This document shows, piece after piece, positions 34,095-42,539 of a DNA stretch of 48,927 nucleotides. The notes under the pieces are model-generated. The model did no database searches and had not been told where the DNA came from. It saw only the letters and a list, made by a program, of their open reading frames with translations. The stretch's first letter is position 1, and the number at the start of each line of letters is the position of its first letter. Position numbers and translations under genes: made by a program. This DNA is from Actinomycetes bacterium (lineage in GTDB: Bacteria > Actinomycetota > Acidimicrobiia > Acidimicrobiales > Acidimicrobiaceae): NCBI GenBank assembly GCA_021786375.1, contig JAJYNL010000057.1, positions 1 through 48,927 on the forward strand, read 5' to 3'.

Positions 34095-35779
34095 TCGGTT
34101 GCCTCGCCCTCCGGGAAGTTGCCGGCAAGGTCATCCGCCGGGTTTGGAGCCGCGCGGCGCCGGCGTAATTGGTCGATCGCCTTCCCTGGATGCAGAGTAG
34201 GTGGCTGGGGTTCGTTCTCGGACCGGCGCCGGACCAGCGCGTCCGTCAGCGCCGAGCGGGGCACCATCCCTACCGGCGTCTCTCCGTCGACCACCATAAC
34301 CTGTTCGGCACCGGTGGAGAGAAAGCAGTCGAGCACGTCCTGGAGGTAGGAAGTGGGGCGCACGATCGGGAGCGTGTCGCGATCGGGGACCCCAGCCACA
34401 GGCGTCATCACCTGTGCCGCCACTGCAGTGCGGAATGGGTTGACCTGAGTGTCGAATTCCACCCTGTAGCCACGCCGCACCAGCTTGTCGGTCATGATCC
34501 GCTCCGGCAGCATCCAGCCTGCAACCAGCTCGGCGATCGCGAGGCAGAGCAGCATCGGCACGACCAGGTGGTTGGCTCCCGTCACCTCAAGAGCGAAAAC
34601 TCCTCCTGTCAGCAGCGCGCGTGCTGCCGCGCCGAAGGTGGCACCCATGGCGACCAGTGCGAAGGCCCCAGGTTGGATGTGCAAGGCGGGGAAGAGGTGG
34701 GCGAAGCCGATGCCGATGGCCTCACCCATGGTCGAGGCGATGAGGAAGATCGGCGCCAGCGTCCCCCCGGAGGTTTTCGATGCCAGAGCGATCCACCATG
34801 ACAACAGCTTTGCGCCTGCCAGTGCAAGCGCCGCTCCTGCCAGGAAGCGCCCATTGACTGCGTCCGTGATGGCCCAGTAGCCGACGGAGAGCGACCCCGG
34901 CACGGCCAAGCCCACCAGTGCGAAGCCGAGCGCTCCGGCGACCGGATGCCAGAGTTCCGGGATACGCGAGTGCCGGAAGAGGCTTTCCCAGGCAAAGAGG
35001 CCTCGGCTGATGACCACCGCGAGCAACCCTGCGGCAGTCCCGAGCATCGCGAACAAGGGCAGCTGCTCGGCCCCGGGAGTCTGGATTCCTGCCGCGTGGA
35101 AGAGCGGCTCGGGACCCAAGGCGAGATAGTGGATCTCGGTGGCGATGGCGCAGGCGATGGAGAGAGGCAACAGCGCCCGCAGGGAACGTTCAAACAGGAG
35201 CAGTTCGAAGGCCATTATCACCGCGGCAATCGGGGTGGCGAAGACGCCGGCCATCCCGGCCGCGGCTCCAGTCGCGAGCAGGATGCGCCGCTCTGCCGTT
35301 GTCACCGGAAGGATCTGGCCGAGCAGCGATCCGATGCTGCCGCCCGTCACGATTATCGGTCCCTCTGCGCCGAAAGGGCCGCCCGTTCCCATGGCGATCG
35401 CTGCCGACAGCGGTTTGGCGATGACTACGCGAGGGCGTATACGGCTTTCGCGGAGCACGATGGTCTCGAGCGACTCGGGAATGCCGTGGCCCTTGATGAT
35501 CGGAGTCCAAAGCGAGAGGCCGACCACCGCGAGTGCGCCGACCATCGCGATGAGGATGAGCACCGGCCCAGGGTGGTAGTGGGACAGGTTTGGCAAGGAG
35601 AAACCTACCCGCTGGAACAGGGCGAGGTTACTGATGAGAGCGACAAGCTTTACCACGATGTAGGCGGCCACACCGCCAACGATCCCCAGCGAAAGCCCCA
35701 AAGTGGCCAGGAATGCCATACGCGCCGGGGTGGCGCCGAGGCTGACCTCGTGGCGAGGAGTCGGCCTGAACACGGTCAT
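34091..35779 (-). CDS. ClC-family chloride channel or H+/Cl- antiporter with C-terminal CBS region
   Basis: The 562-residue protein has ClC signatures GHGIPESLE, the GGPFGAEGP loop (with the gating Glu), and GGTLAPIFLIAS. About 10-12 membrane helices end near residue 425, then a cytoplasmic tail with CBS-type text (AQVMTPVAGVPDRDTLPIV..., VVDGETPVGMVPRSAL). The gating Glu is consistent with an antiporter. ATG 35779 (MTVFRPTPRH) has no SD; TATACT lies 8 nt upstream, which would suit a leaderless mRNA. The product moves chloride, and CBS suggests nucleotide sensing. Coupled to the MarR gene by a 4-nt overlap. Confidence 0.9.
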   Translation of the reverse strand: MTVFRPTPRHEVSLGATPARMAFLATLGLSLGIVGGVAAYIVVKLVALISNLALFQRVGFSLPNLSHYHPGPVLILIAMVGALAVVGLSLWTPIIKGHGIPESLETIVLRESRIRPRVVIAKPLSAAIAMGTGGPFGAEGPIIVTGGSIGSLLGQILPVTTAERRILLATGAAAGMAGVFATPIAAVIMAFELLLFERSLRALLPLSIACAIATEIHYLALGPEPLFHAAGIQTPGAEQLPLFAMLGTAAGLLAVVISRGLFAWESLFRHSRIPELWHPVAGALGFALVGLAVPGSLSVGYWAITDAVNGRFLAGAALALAGAKLLSWWIALASKTSGGTLAPIFLIASTMGEAIGIGFAHLFPALHIQPGAFALVAMGATFGAAARALLTGGVFALEVTGANHLVVPMLLCLAIAELVAGWMLPERIMTDKLVRRGYRVEFDTQVNPFRTAVAAQVMTPVAGVPDRDTLPIVRPTSYLQDVLDCFLSTGAEQVMVVDGETPVGMVPRSALTDALVRRRSENEPQPPTLHPGKAIDQLRRRRAAPNPADDLAGNFPEGEATE

Positions 35780-35787
35780 GAGTGGAG

Positions 35788-35793
35788 AGTATA
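35788..35793 (-). promoter_or_regulatory. Possible -10 element for a leaderless ClC transcript
   Basis: TATACT on the minus strand ends 8 nt before the ATG at 35779, and no Shine-Dalgarno lies between. No good -35 is visible at 17 nt. Leaderless mRNAs are common in actinobacteria, so the transcript may start at the ATG. Confidence 0.35.
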
Positions 35794-35985
35794 TCGTGAA
35801 GCGATAATTATGCCGGACGAGTGTCCCTTTTTGCGCACGGCCCAAGCAATCGGCATGATTCGCTGCGGCGGTCCTTGTACGTCCGGGCCGGCTGTGTCAA
35901 GATTATTTCAGGCCGGTGCTCGGTGGCCCGGCCTCGGTTGGAGGAGCGCGGCGGGAGTGTTCGCCGGGCCAGGGATGTGCATGGC

Positions 35986-36201
35986 ATGTTGCTCGGGATA
36001 TTTATCGGCGGAGCCTCCTTCCTGCTGTCAGGCTTTGGCTTGGTCGGGCTGCTGCTCTACTTCTTGCCGACGGTTGTGGCCCTACGGCGCAAGGTACCCA
36101 ACTCGATATCGGTGCTCGTGATCAACCTCTTCCTGGGATGGTCACTTATCGGCTGGGTGGTGGCGCTGGCCATGGCTGTACGAACCAAACCCACTTACTA
36201 G
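35986..36201 (+). CDS. Small membrane protein of the superinfection-immunity (T4 Imm-like) family
   Basis: The 71-residue protein has two membrane segments: one from about residue 14 to 31 and a second around LVINLFLGWSLIGWVVALAMA. The pattern L-L-Y-F-L-P-T-V-V-A-L-R-R followed by N-x-x-LGW-x-IGW matches the superinfection immunity family named for phage T4 Imm, also widespread in non-phage bacterial chromosomes. ATG 35986 has AGGGA about 10 nt upstream; longer frames add an unrelated N-terminus. No phage genes surround it. Role could be DNA-entry blocking or something unrelated to phage. Confidence 0.7.
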   Translation: MLLGIFIGGASFLLSGFGLVGLLLYFLPTVVALRRKVPNSISVLVINLFLGWSLIGWVVALAMAVRTKPTY

Positions 36202-36313
36202 GCGCGCCCGGTAGGTCATGTTTTCGTGCAGGGCCCCTCCTCGGGCCGAGCAGCTCAATTGCGCCTCCGGCTGCAGCTTGGCGTCCACGCGATCACGGCG
36301 CGTCCGGGTCGAC

Positions 36314-36340
36314 GGGAATACAGCTTGACTACCTGGCGTT
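36314..36340 (+). promoter_or_regulatory. SigR-type promoter of sigR (autoregulation)
   Basis: GGGAAT (36314-36319) and GTT (36338-36340) are separated by exactly 18 nt, the SigR/SigH consensus GGAAT-N18-GTT. It lies 39 nt before the sigR ATG. SigR genes are known to transcribe themselves from such a promoter. Confidence 0.75.
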
Positions 36341-36379
36341 AAAGCGGTTCCAAAACTGCAGACGTATGATGAAGGTTCT

Positions 36380-36955
36380 ATGGCGGATCAAGAGAGGTTT
36401 GCCGAGGACGCTATGGGTTACATTGACGCCCTGTTCTCGGCGGCCATGCGTATGACGAGAAATGTGGCCGAGGCCGAAGACCTTGTACAGGAAACGTATC
36501 TGAAGGCTTACAGGGGATACGGGTCGTTCCAGGAGGGAACCAATCTGAAGGCATGGCTGTATCGGATCCTTACCAACACCTTCATCAACTCCTACCGCGC
36601 CAAGAAGCGCCGTCCCGAGGAGAGTGACTTGGATGACGTGGAGGATCTTTACCTCTACCGTCGGCTCGGCGCCCTCGAGGCGGCTCAGGCGGGCCGCTCG
36701 GCCGAGGAAGAAGTTCTCGAGTCATTCACCGATGATGAAGTCAAAGGGGCGATAGAGTCGCTTCCCGAACAGTTCCGGCTGGCCGTGATACTGAGTGACG
36801 TCGAAGGGTTCTCCTACAAGGAGATAGCGGAGATCATGGATGTGCCGATCGGCACCGTGATGTCCAGGCTGCATCGCGGAAGAAAAGCACTGCAAAAGGC
36901 GTTGTTCGAGTTCGGAGCCGAACGTGGACTTGTAGCAGGTCGCAGTGGAAAGTAA
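36380..36955 (+). CDS. sigR: ECF sigma factor, SigR/SigH type
   Basis: This is a 191-residue ECF sigma with region 2 ([28 protein letters not shown]...[18 protein letters not shown]) and region 4 ([45 protein letters not shown]). These match the SigR/SigH group that controls thiol-oxidative stress. The anti-sigma gene overlaps its end by 11 nt. The upstream promoter fits self-recognition. GAAGG precedes the ATG. Expected output is thioredoxin, mycothiol and protease genes elsewhere, and perhaps the group 2 sigma gene at 14145. Confidence 0.93.
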   Translation: MADQERFAEDAMGYIDALFSAAMRMTRNVAEAEDLVQETYLKAYRGYGSFQEGTNLKAWLYRILTNTFINSYRAKKRRPEESDLDDVEDLYLYRRLGALEAAQAGRSAEEEVLESFTDDEVKGAIESLPEQFRLAVILSDVEGFSYKEIAEIMDVPIGTVMSRLHRGRKALQKALFEFGAERGLVAGRSGK

Positions 36956-37223
36956 TCATTCACACGATACATCTAGCGAATGCCGGGAAGTCCTGGCTCG
37001 GCTTTACAGCTTCCTTGACGGGGAATTGACGGAGACAAGACGTCAGAAGATCCGACACCATCTGGATCAATGTTCGCCGTGCTTGGAGGCTTACGAGTTC
37101 GAGGCCGAGTTGCGTCAGATGATCGCAAACAGGCTTCGTGATCGTGTCCCGGATCTATTGCGAGTCAAGATTGCTGCATTGATCGACGTTGAAAAGACGT
37201 CCAGGGTGCGGGGCAAGGAATAA
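36945..37223 (+). CDS. rsrA: Zinc-binding redox-sensing anti-sigma factor, RsrA-like
   Basis: The 92-residue protein has Cys13, His39, Cys43 and Cys46 ([10 protein letters not shown]-x3-C-x2-C), the zinc set of ZAS anti-sigma factors. Streptomyces RsrA has extra cysteines (a CC pair near the C-terminus) that are missing here, so only the minimal redox switch remains. GTG start; overlaps sigR by 11 nt for coupled synthesis. It should hold SigR until oxidation forms a disulfide and releases zinc. Confidence 0.92.
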   Translation: MESNHSHDTSSECREVLARLYSFLDGELTETRRQKIRHHLDQCSPCLEAYEFEAELRQMIANRLRDRVPDLLRVKIAALIDVEKTSRVRGKE

Positions 37224-37250
37224 TTTCTCCGAGGGTGAGTTAGTCCTAGC

Positions 37251-37445
37251 ATGGCAAACAGAACCGAAGCAGTAGGTGGAACGCCAGTCTCCGGGATGTC
37301 CCGGGCCTCGAGGGCATATCCCAAGGACCGGGTTTGCAAGGAGCCCAACTGCGGAACTCGGCTCTCCATCTACAACAGCGGCAAGTACTGCTTCGCCCAT
37401 CAGCCACTTACCGTGCCCAGAACCCGGGGGCGTAAGATCTCCTAA
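37251..37445 (+). CDS. Small zinc-finger-like protein downstream of rsrA
   Basis: The 64-residue basic protein has Cys29-x4-Cys34 and Cys47-x2-His50 (VCKEPNCGTRL and YCFAHQP), likely one zinc site. N- and C-terminal tails are Arg/Ser/Thr-rich and probably disordered. It follows rsrA by 27 nt and probably shares the sigR transcript. Similar short C-x4-C...C-x2-H proteins occur in actinobacteria without an assigned role. The SD is weak. Confidence 0.65.
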   Translation: MANRTEAVGGTPVSGMSRASRAYPKDRVCKEPNCGTRLSIYNSGKYCFAHQPLTVPRTRGRKIS

Positions 37446-37479
37446 CGGAGAGTCCACTCTCCTCGGGGAGGTGCGCCAA

Positions 37480-38538
37480 GTGATTGCGTGGACGACGGCC
37501 GCGAAGGTGGCCAAAGGCGTTATCGGAACCTTCCCGCCGGAGGATCTGGAGGTACTTAGGAGGACCGAGCAGGAACTCGGCGCCTTCAGTTCGGAAGCTC
37601 TTGCTCTTGTGTCAGCGGCTTCAGGTTTGCATCTTGATACCGAAGTCCTTCCGGTTTCGGTGGTTTCCCGCAGCCAGTGGGTGGATGCGAACGTACGATC
37701 CATGTCGTCGCTGCTCGATCCTTTGGCGGAGAAGCTGACACGCAACATGCCCGGGCCGCTAGGCACGCTCGGCGCCCAGGCGAGTGCTGTCCAGTTCGGG
37801 CTTTTGTTCGGGTGGATGTCCCGCAGGGTACTTGGGCAATACGACGCCGCCCTGTTTGCCAACGGAGATGGCGAGAGCGAGGGTTCAACCACTCCGATCT
37901 ACATTGTCGGCTCCAATATCATCACCCTCGAGGCCCGCTTCGGCTTCCCGCGCGAGCAGTTCGAACGTTGGGTGCTGCTGCACGAACTAACGCACAAGCT
38001 GCAATTCGAGGCCGTCCCATGGATGGTCGGTTATTACCGTGGCCTGGTAAGCAGCCTGATCGAGAACGTGAACCTCGGCCCTGGCGATGTATTCGAGGGC
38101 TTGACAAGGGTGGTCGAAGAGCTGCGGGTGGGCCGCAACCCGCTTCGCGAGTCGGGAGTGGCCGGACTATTCGTCAACGACCAGCAAAGAGCAATCCTGG
38201 CGCGCCTTGGCGGATTGATGAGCGTTCTCGAAGGCCACGGCGACCTGATAATGGGGAGGGCAGCGGCCGGGGTGATCCCCGAGGCGGAGCGCTTTGAAGA
38301 AGCTCTCCATCAGCGGCGGGAGTCGCCGAACCTGATGGCCAAGATCATCGGTCAGCTTTATGGGCTTGACGCGAAGTTGCGCCAATATGCAGCAGGCAAG
38401 GCGTTCCTCGAGGCAATCGAGGAGGCGGGTGGTCATGAGGCAATTGCAAAGCTCTTCGAGAAGAGCGAGTACATGCCCGACCTCGAGGAGATAAACACGC
38501 CCGATAAATGGCTTATAAGGGTGGGTGTCGGCGTCTGA
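37480..38538 (+). CDS. DUF2342-family zinc metalloprotease-like protein
   Basis: The 352-residue protein carries HELTH (168-172) in LLHELTHKLQFE, a zincin HExxH motif, with the Glu catalytic. DUF2342 proteins (once linked to coenzyme F420 biosynthesis by phylogenetic profile) sit next to tilS and hpt across actinobacteria, as here. GTG 37480 has GGGGAGGTG about 7 nt upstream. It appears cytoplasmic, without signal peptide. Substrate unknown; calling it a protease rests on the motif only. Confidence 0.85.
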   Translation: MIAWTTAAKVAKGVIGTFPPEDLEVLRRTEQELGAFSSEALALVSAASGLHLDTEVLPVSVVSRSQWVDANVRSMSSLLDPLAEKLTRNMPGPLGTLGAQASAVQFGLLFGWMSRRVLGQYDAALFANGDGESEGSTTPIYIVGSNIITLEARFGFPREQFERWVLLHELTHKLQFEAVPWMVGYYRGLVSSLIENVNLGPGDVFEGLTRVVEELRVGRNPLRESGVAGLFVNDQQRAILARLGGLMSVLEGHGDLIMGRAAAGVIPEAERFEEALHQRRESPNLMAKIIGQLYGLDAKLRQYAAGKAFLEAIEEAGGHEAIAKLFEKSEYMPDLEEINTPDKWLIRVGVGV

Positions 38539-38622
38539 AGCGCCTGCGCGTCCCCCGGCCCTAGCATTCATCCCGTGTTGGCAATCCTCACGGAGAATTC
38601 GATCCTCCAAAGCCGGGCGGCC

Positions 38623-39528
38623 ATGCGCCTCGCCATTTCTCGGAGCCTCCGGCCCGTGGAAGAGCTGCTTGCATGCTGCCGCTTTCCACCCCCTGGCCAG
38701 GCTTTGGACCTCGCAGTCTCGGGCGGCCCGGACTCCGTGGCGCTGGCAGCGCTGGCGGCCATGGCCGGCGTCCGGGGTTCGATTTGGCACGTGGATCATG
38801 GGTTGCGTTCCACCTCGACAGACGAGGCAGGCGCGGTGGAGGAGCTCGCGGGGGTCCTGGGCATGCCTTTCCATCTGGTGCGCGACCAGGTGACAAGCGG
38901 ACCCAATCTGGAGGCGCGGGCGCGTGCGTTGCGCCGCGACCGGATCCCGGCCGGCGCCGCGACCGGGCACACTATGGATGACCAGGCTGAGACTGTTCTA
39001 ATCAACCTGGCCAGAGGAGCCGGCCCCCGCGGTCTGGCGGGAATGAGGCCCGGACCCTCCAAGCCCTTGCTGGGCATCCGCAGAGCCGATACCGAGGCGA
39101 TCTGTGCCGCTCTGGGTCTCACCCCGATCCGGGATCCGAGTAACCAGAGCCCTGACTTCGTGCGCAACCGCGTCAGGCACGAGCTGCTCCCGCTACTCGG
39201 AGAGATCGCCAGGCGCGACCCGATACCAATCCTGGCCCGCAGCGCCGCCGTTTTCCGGGCGGATGACGACCTCTTAGATCTTCAGGCGTCTGAGCTCGAT
39301 GCAGGGGACGCCTCCGCCCTGGCCGCCGCCGCGCGCCCGCTCCGCATGAGGGCGCTTCGCCAAGCCGTCTCGGCCATATCCGGCTATCCTCCCGACCGCG
39401 CATCGCTCGAGCGACTGGAGGAGCTGATTGTTCGCGGCGGTCGCTTCCGGCTTCAGCTTTCCGGCGGGGTCGAGGTGCAGGGCGTGCGAGGGAAGATCGT
39501 TTACCGTCCTCTCGGTCCGCCCGGTTGA
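38623..39528 (+). CDS. tilS: tRNA(Ile)-lysidine synthase
   Basis: TilS modifies C34 of tRNA-Ile(CAU) to lysidine so that it reads AUA. The PP-loop SGGPDS lies at residues 33-38, WHVDHGLR and GHTMDDQAETVLINLARGAG follow, then RNRVRHELLP. ATG 38623 gives the usual N-terminus before CCRFPPPG; a GTG at 38575 in the same frame would add 16 residues, and neither has a clear SD. It follows DUF2342 by 84 nt and precedes hpt by 78 nt. The C-terminal domain is short, as in other actinobacteria. Confidence 0.9.
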   Translation: MRLAISRSLRPVEELLACCRFPPPGQALDLAVSGGPDSVALAALAAMAGVRGSIWHVDHGLRSTSTDEAGAVEELAGVLGMPFHLVRDQVTSGPNLEARARALRRDRIPAGAATGHTMDDQAETVLINLARGAGPRGLAGMRPGPSKPLLGIRRADTEAICAALGLTPIRDPSNQSPDFVRNRVRHELLPLLGEIARRDPIPILARSAAVFRADDDLLDLQASELDAGDASALAAAARPLRMRALRQAVSAISGYPPDRASLERLEELIVRGGRFRLQLSGGVEVQGVRGKIVYRPLGPPG

Positions 39529-39606
39529 GCCTCGCCCAATTCAGCAATTGACAGCGGCGGGGCGTATTATCCTCTTTGCGGTTTGGTGAGAGTGGATGGG
39601 AAGAAG

Positions 39607-40170
39607 ATGACATTAGGCGCCCGTGCGTGGAGCGATGAAGATCCGCATCTGTCGGGGGAGCTGATCTCCGCCGAGAAACTCTCCGGTAGGGTTGCCGAAC
39701 TAGGCACGGAGATATCGCGCGACTACGAGGGCAGGTCGATCCTGCTGGTGGGCGTGCTCAAGGGGGCCTTCCTCTTCATGTCCGACCTAGCCCGGCAGAT
39801 AGAGGTGCCGGTGGAGTTCGATTTCATGGCGGTGTCCTCCTATGGGGCGGCAACCCAGACTTCCGGCGTGGTTAGAATCCTCAAGGACTTGGACTCTGAC
39901 CTCGTGGGTAAGCATGTGCTTATCGTCGAGGACATTATCGACTCCGGCCTGACACTCTCCTATCTGATCCGTAACCTGAGGTTCCGCAATCCCGCAAGCT
40001 TGGCGGTGTGTGCACTGCTGGTCAAAGACGGAGCCACGTCCGCGGAGATGGATATCAACTACGTCGGCTTCAACATCCCCCCTGAGTTTGTTGTCGGTTA
40101 CGGACTGGATGTGGCCGAGCGATACCGCAACCTTCCTTACATCGCGACCTACCGGGAGACCCTTCCCTAG
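39607..40170 (+). CDS. hpt: Hypoxanthine phosphoribosyltransferase
   Basis: The 187-residue enzyme salvages hypoxanthine/guanine with PRPP. PRPP motif [25 protein letters not shown] near the N-terminus, and [20 protein letters not shown] with YRNLPY near the C-terminus are all classic. ATG 39607 has GGGAAG just upstream; GTG codons 5 to 7 codons earlier are possible. In many actinobacteria ftsH follows hpt, but here folE follows directly. Confidence 0.93.
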   Translation: MTLGARAWSDEDPHLSGELISAEKLSGRVAELGTEISRDYEGRSILLVGVLKGAFLFMSDLARQIEVPVEFDFMAVSSYGAATQTSGVVRILKDLDSDLVGKHVLIVEDIIDSGLTLSYLIRNLRFRNPASLAVCALLVKDGATSAEMDINYVGFNIPPEFVVGYGLDVAERYRNLPYIATYRETLP

Positions 40171-40240
40171 GGCCGCGCAAATCCCGAGCGGTATCGCGCG
40201 GTTAGTCTTGAAGCGTTGGGCTGGGGTTCGAGGATCGCGA

Positions 40241-40831
40241 GTGAGGCCGATGGATCATGAGCAAGTGAGGCTCGCAGTAGCCGGGTTGCTCGATGCGCTT
40301 GAACTCGATATGCTCCCCGAGGAACGCGAGCTCACCTCCAAGAGGGTCGCCGACCTTTGGGCCGAGCTGCTTTCCGGTGTAGGCGAGGAGCCGGCTGCGC
40401 TGCTCAGGGGTGGTTTTTCCGGCGGTCACCAGGACCTGGTGGCACTTCGGGAGATCCCCTTTTTCTCGATGTGCGAGCACCACTTACTGCCGTTCTTCGG
40501 CAAGGTCTCCATCGCCTATCTTCCCGGACCCAGCGGGCAGATCGCCGGTGCGTCCAACCTGGCCCGAGTGGTTTCGCTGGTGTCTCGCCGCCTTCAGATC
40601 CAGGAGCGGCTGACGTCCGAGATCGCCGAAGCGGTGATGGAAGGCGTCTCCGCGGCCGGCGCACTTGTTGTCGCCGAGGGCGAGCACCTCTGCATGACCA
40701 TGAAGGACCATACCGATGTCGGCTCCAAGTTGTTGACCACTTCGGCCGTGGGCGCCTTACGCGATGATCCGGATCTACGGCGCGAGGCGATGTCGCTCCT
40801 CAGGCGCGCCGAGCAGGAGTTTATGGGATGA
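40241..40831 (+). CDS. folE: GTP cyclohydrolase I with altered phosphate-binding residues
   Basis: The 196-residue protein should form dihydroneopterin triphosphate from GTP, the first folate step. Zinc ligands are seen in MCEHHLLPFFG and the Cys of EHLCMTM. QIQERLT is intact. Against E. coli FolE, K136 of the S-K-x-x-R motif is Asn (GASNLAR) and R185 after the last zinc Cys is Lys (CMTMKDH); both contact the triphosphate. GTG 40241 has GAGGAT upstream; an ATG 3 codons later is an alternative. It overlaps folP by 4 nt. The pathway order and synteny still support folE. Confidence 0.88.
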   Translation: MRPMDHEQVRLAVAGLLDALELDMLPEERELTSKRVADLWAELLSGVGEEPAALLRGGFSGGHQDLVALREIPFFSMCEHHLLPFFGKVSIAYLPGPSGQIAGASNLARVVSLVSRRLQIQERLTSEIAEAVMEGVSAAGALVVAEGEHLCMTMKDHTDVGSKLLTTSAVGALRDDPDLRREAMSLLRRAEQEFMG

Positions 40832-41604
40832 CCGCGCTCGTGATGGGGGTGGTCAATGTGACCCCTGACTCGTTCTCCGATGGCGGAGATTACTTCGACC
40901 ATGGCAAGGCGATCCAGCACGGGCTCGAGCTGACCGCACTGGGGTGCGACATAATCGACGTGGGTGGTGAATCCACCAGGCCGGGCTCCCTTCCCATCGA
41001 CCACAAGGAGGAGTTGCGCAGAGTGCTGCCGGTTGTGGCCGAACTCTCCAAGTATGTCCGGGTTTCCATTGATACGTTCAAGCCGACTGTGGCCAGGGAG
41101 GCCATCGGTGCCGGCGCGACGCTGGTTAACGATATCTCCTCCTCGCTCGCCGAGGTTGCCGCCTCGGAGGGGGTTGGATGGGTGGCTATGCACATGCAGG
41201 GTGAGCCGCGGACGATGCAGGAGAACCCCCACTACTCCGACGTGGTCGGCGAAGTGGCGCAGTACTTGACCGAGAAGGTCGCATGGGCCTCTGAGCTGGG
41301 CATCGAGGAGGTTTGGATCGACCCGGGTATTGGCTTCGGCAAGACGTTGGATCACAACGTCGAGCTGCTCGCCAACATCGACCGGATTGTTGAGCTGGGC
41401 TACCCCGTCCTGGTGGGAACTTCCCGCAAGACGTTCCTGGGGCGCATTGCCGCCCGCTTCGAAGGCGGGATGCCACCACCCCGCGACCGCCTTGAGGGTT
41501 CGCTCGCCACTGCCGCCTGGTGCTTCGCACACGGCGTCGCCGCCATGCGCGTTCATGATGTTCGCGAGTTGCTCCAGCTCCGCGCCTTGGCCGGATACAG
41601 GTAG
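40828..41604 (+). CDS. folP: Dihydropteroate synthase
   Basis: The 258-residue TIM-barrel enzyme joins pteridine and para-aminobenzoate. Signatures: MGVVNVTPDSFSDGG at the N-terminus, DVGGESTRPGS, VSIDTFKP, DPGIGFGKT and GTSRKTFLG. Start ATG overlaps the folE stop (ATGA). It is the sulfonamide target family. folB starts 6 nt downstream. Confidence 0.96.
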   Translation: MTALVMGVVNVTPDSFSDGGDYFDHGKAIQHGLELTALGCDIIDVGGESTRPGSLPIDHKEELRRVLPVVAELSKYVRVSIDTFKPTVAREAIGAGATLVNDISSSLAEVAASEGVGWVAMHMQGEPRTMQENPHYSDVVGEVAQYLTEKVAWASELGIEEVWIDPGIGFGKTLDHNVELLANIDRIVELGYPVLVGTSRKTFLGRIAARFEGGMPPPRDRLEGSLATAAWCFAHGVAAMRVHDVRELLQLRALAGYR

Positions 41605-41610
41605 CCGACG

Positions 41611-41982
41611 ATGATCGGCGTGGTCGAGTTGGAGCGCATCCGGGTGGAGGGATGCCACGGTGTGGGAGCGGAGGAGCGCAGCCGGCCCCAGGCATTTGAG
41701 GTGAGTGTCAGGGCCACGCTCGACCTGGCACGTGCCGCAGCCACCGACGACATCGGCGAGACGCTGGACTACTCACGCCTTGGCGCGCTGGTCGCCGACA
41801 TCGTCCAGGGTGAGAGTTATCACCTCTTGGAGGCCCTGTGTTGGAGGATTGCCTCCGCCACAGCCGAGCGTTTCCCCACCCAGCGTGTGTGGGTAAAGGT
41901 GGCAAAGCTGAATCCACCGATGCCCGTCCGGTTAGGGCATGCGGCGGTCGAGCTGGAGATCGAGGGACACGCGCCGCGGTGA
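41611..41982 (+). CDS. folB: Dihydroneopterin aldolase
   Basis: The 123-residue protein has the FolB pattern: LERIRVEGCHGVGAEER at the N-terminus, DDIGETLDYSRL, SYHLLEALCWRIA (the catalytic Glu of H-x-L-x-E) and VKVAKLNPPMP. It cleaves dihydroneopterin to the hydroxymethyl pterin. Stop codon overlaps the folK GTG by 4 nt (GTGA). Confidence 0.94.
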   Translation: MIGVVELERIRVEGCHGVGAEERSRPQAFEVSVRATLDLARAAATDDIGETLDYSRLGALVADIVQGESYHLLEALCWRIASATAERFPTQRVWVKVAKLNPPMPVRLGHAAVELEIEGHAPR

Positions 41983-42539
41983 GATACTTCGTTGCGCTCG
42001 GCTCCAACCTAGGGGACCCGCTCGCCAATCTGATCGAGGCCCTGCGTCGAATGCCGGGCCTGGTGCGCGCATCCTCCATCTACGTGACTTCGCCCGTCGA
42101 GATGGAGTCCGGTGCGGCACCCGTTCTCAACGCCGTGGCCGAGGTCAGCTTTGGCGCGGGAGCGCATGCTCTCTGGGAGGAACTCTCGCGCATAGAGCAG
42201 GATATGGGTCGGGAACGTCCTTACCGAAACGCTCCCCGCACTTTGGATCTCGACATCATTCTTGCTGAGGCCGGGGAATTGAACGACAAGGTGCTGACCA
42301 TTCCCCACCCTCGTGCCGCGGGCCGGCTCTTCGTGCTGGCGCCGTTGGCGGAGTTGGACATCGGAGCAGCCAGGCAGGTGGCAGGTTTCGACTTCGATCC
42401 CGCCCATCTGGGAGACGACGACCACCTCTCGCATTTCGAGGGCCAGGTGGCTGAAGTTCTGCTTTCCGCCCGAGCGGTCGCCTCGCGAGTATGGCCCAGA
42501 GTAAGCGAAGAAGGGAGCGCCGTTGCTCAGGGTGAATGA
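41979..42539 (+). CDS. folK: Hydroxymethyl-dihydropterin pyrophosphokinase
   Basis: The 186-residue enzyme begins RYFVALGSNLGDP and has YRNAPRTLDLDIIL with the Mg-binding D-x-D, plus IPHPRAAGRLFVLAPLAEL. It pyrophosphorylates 6-hydroxymethyl-dihydropterin for FolP. GTG start is coupled to folB by a 4-nt overlap. It overlaps panC by 17 nt. A C-terminal extension of about 40 residues follows the core. Confidence 0.94.
   Translation: MRYFVALGSNLGDPLANLIEALRRMPGLVRASSIYVTSPVEMESGAAPVLNAVAEVSFGAGAHALWEELSRIEQDMGRERPYRNAPRTLDLDIILAEAGELNDKVLTIPHPRAAGRLFVLAPLAELDIGAARQVAGFDFDPAHLGDDDHLSHFEGQVAEVLLSARAVASRVWPRVSEEGSAVAQGE

Noticed and set aside
39548-39570. Housekeeping promoter before hpt
   Set aside because: TTGACA is perfect but TATTAT follows at only 11 nt; a -10 at 16-18 nt is poor (CCTCTT).
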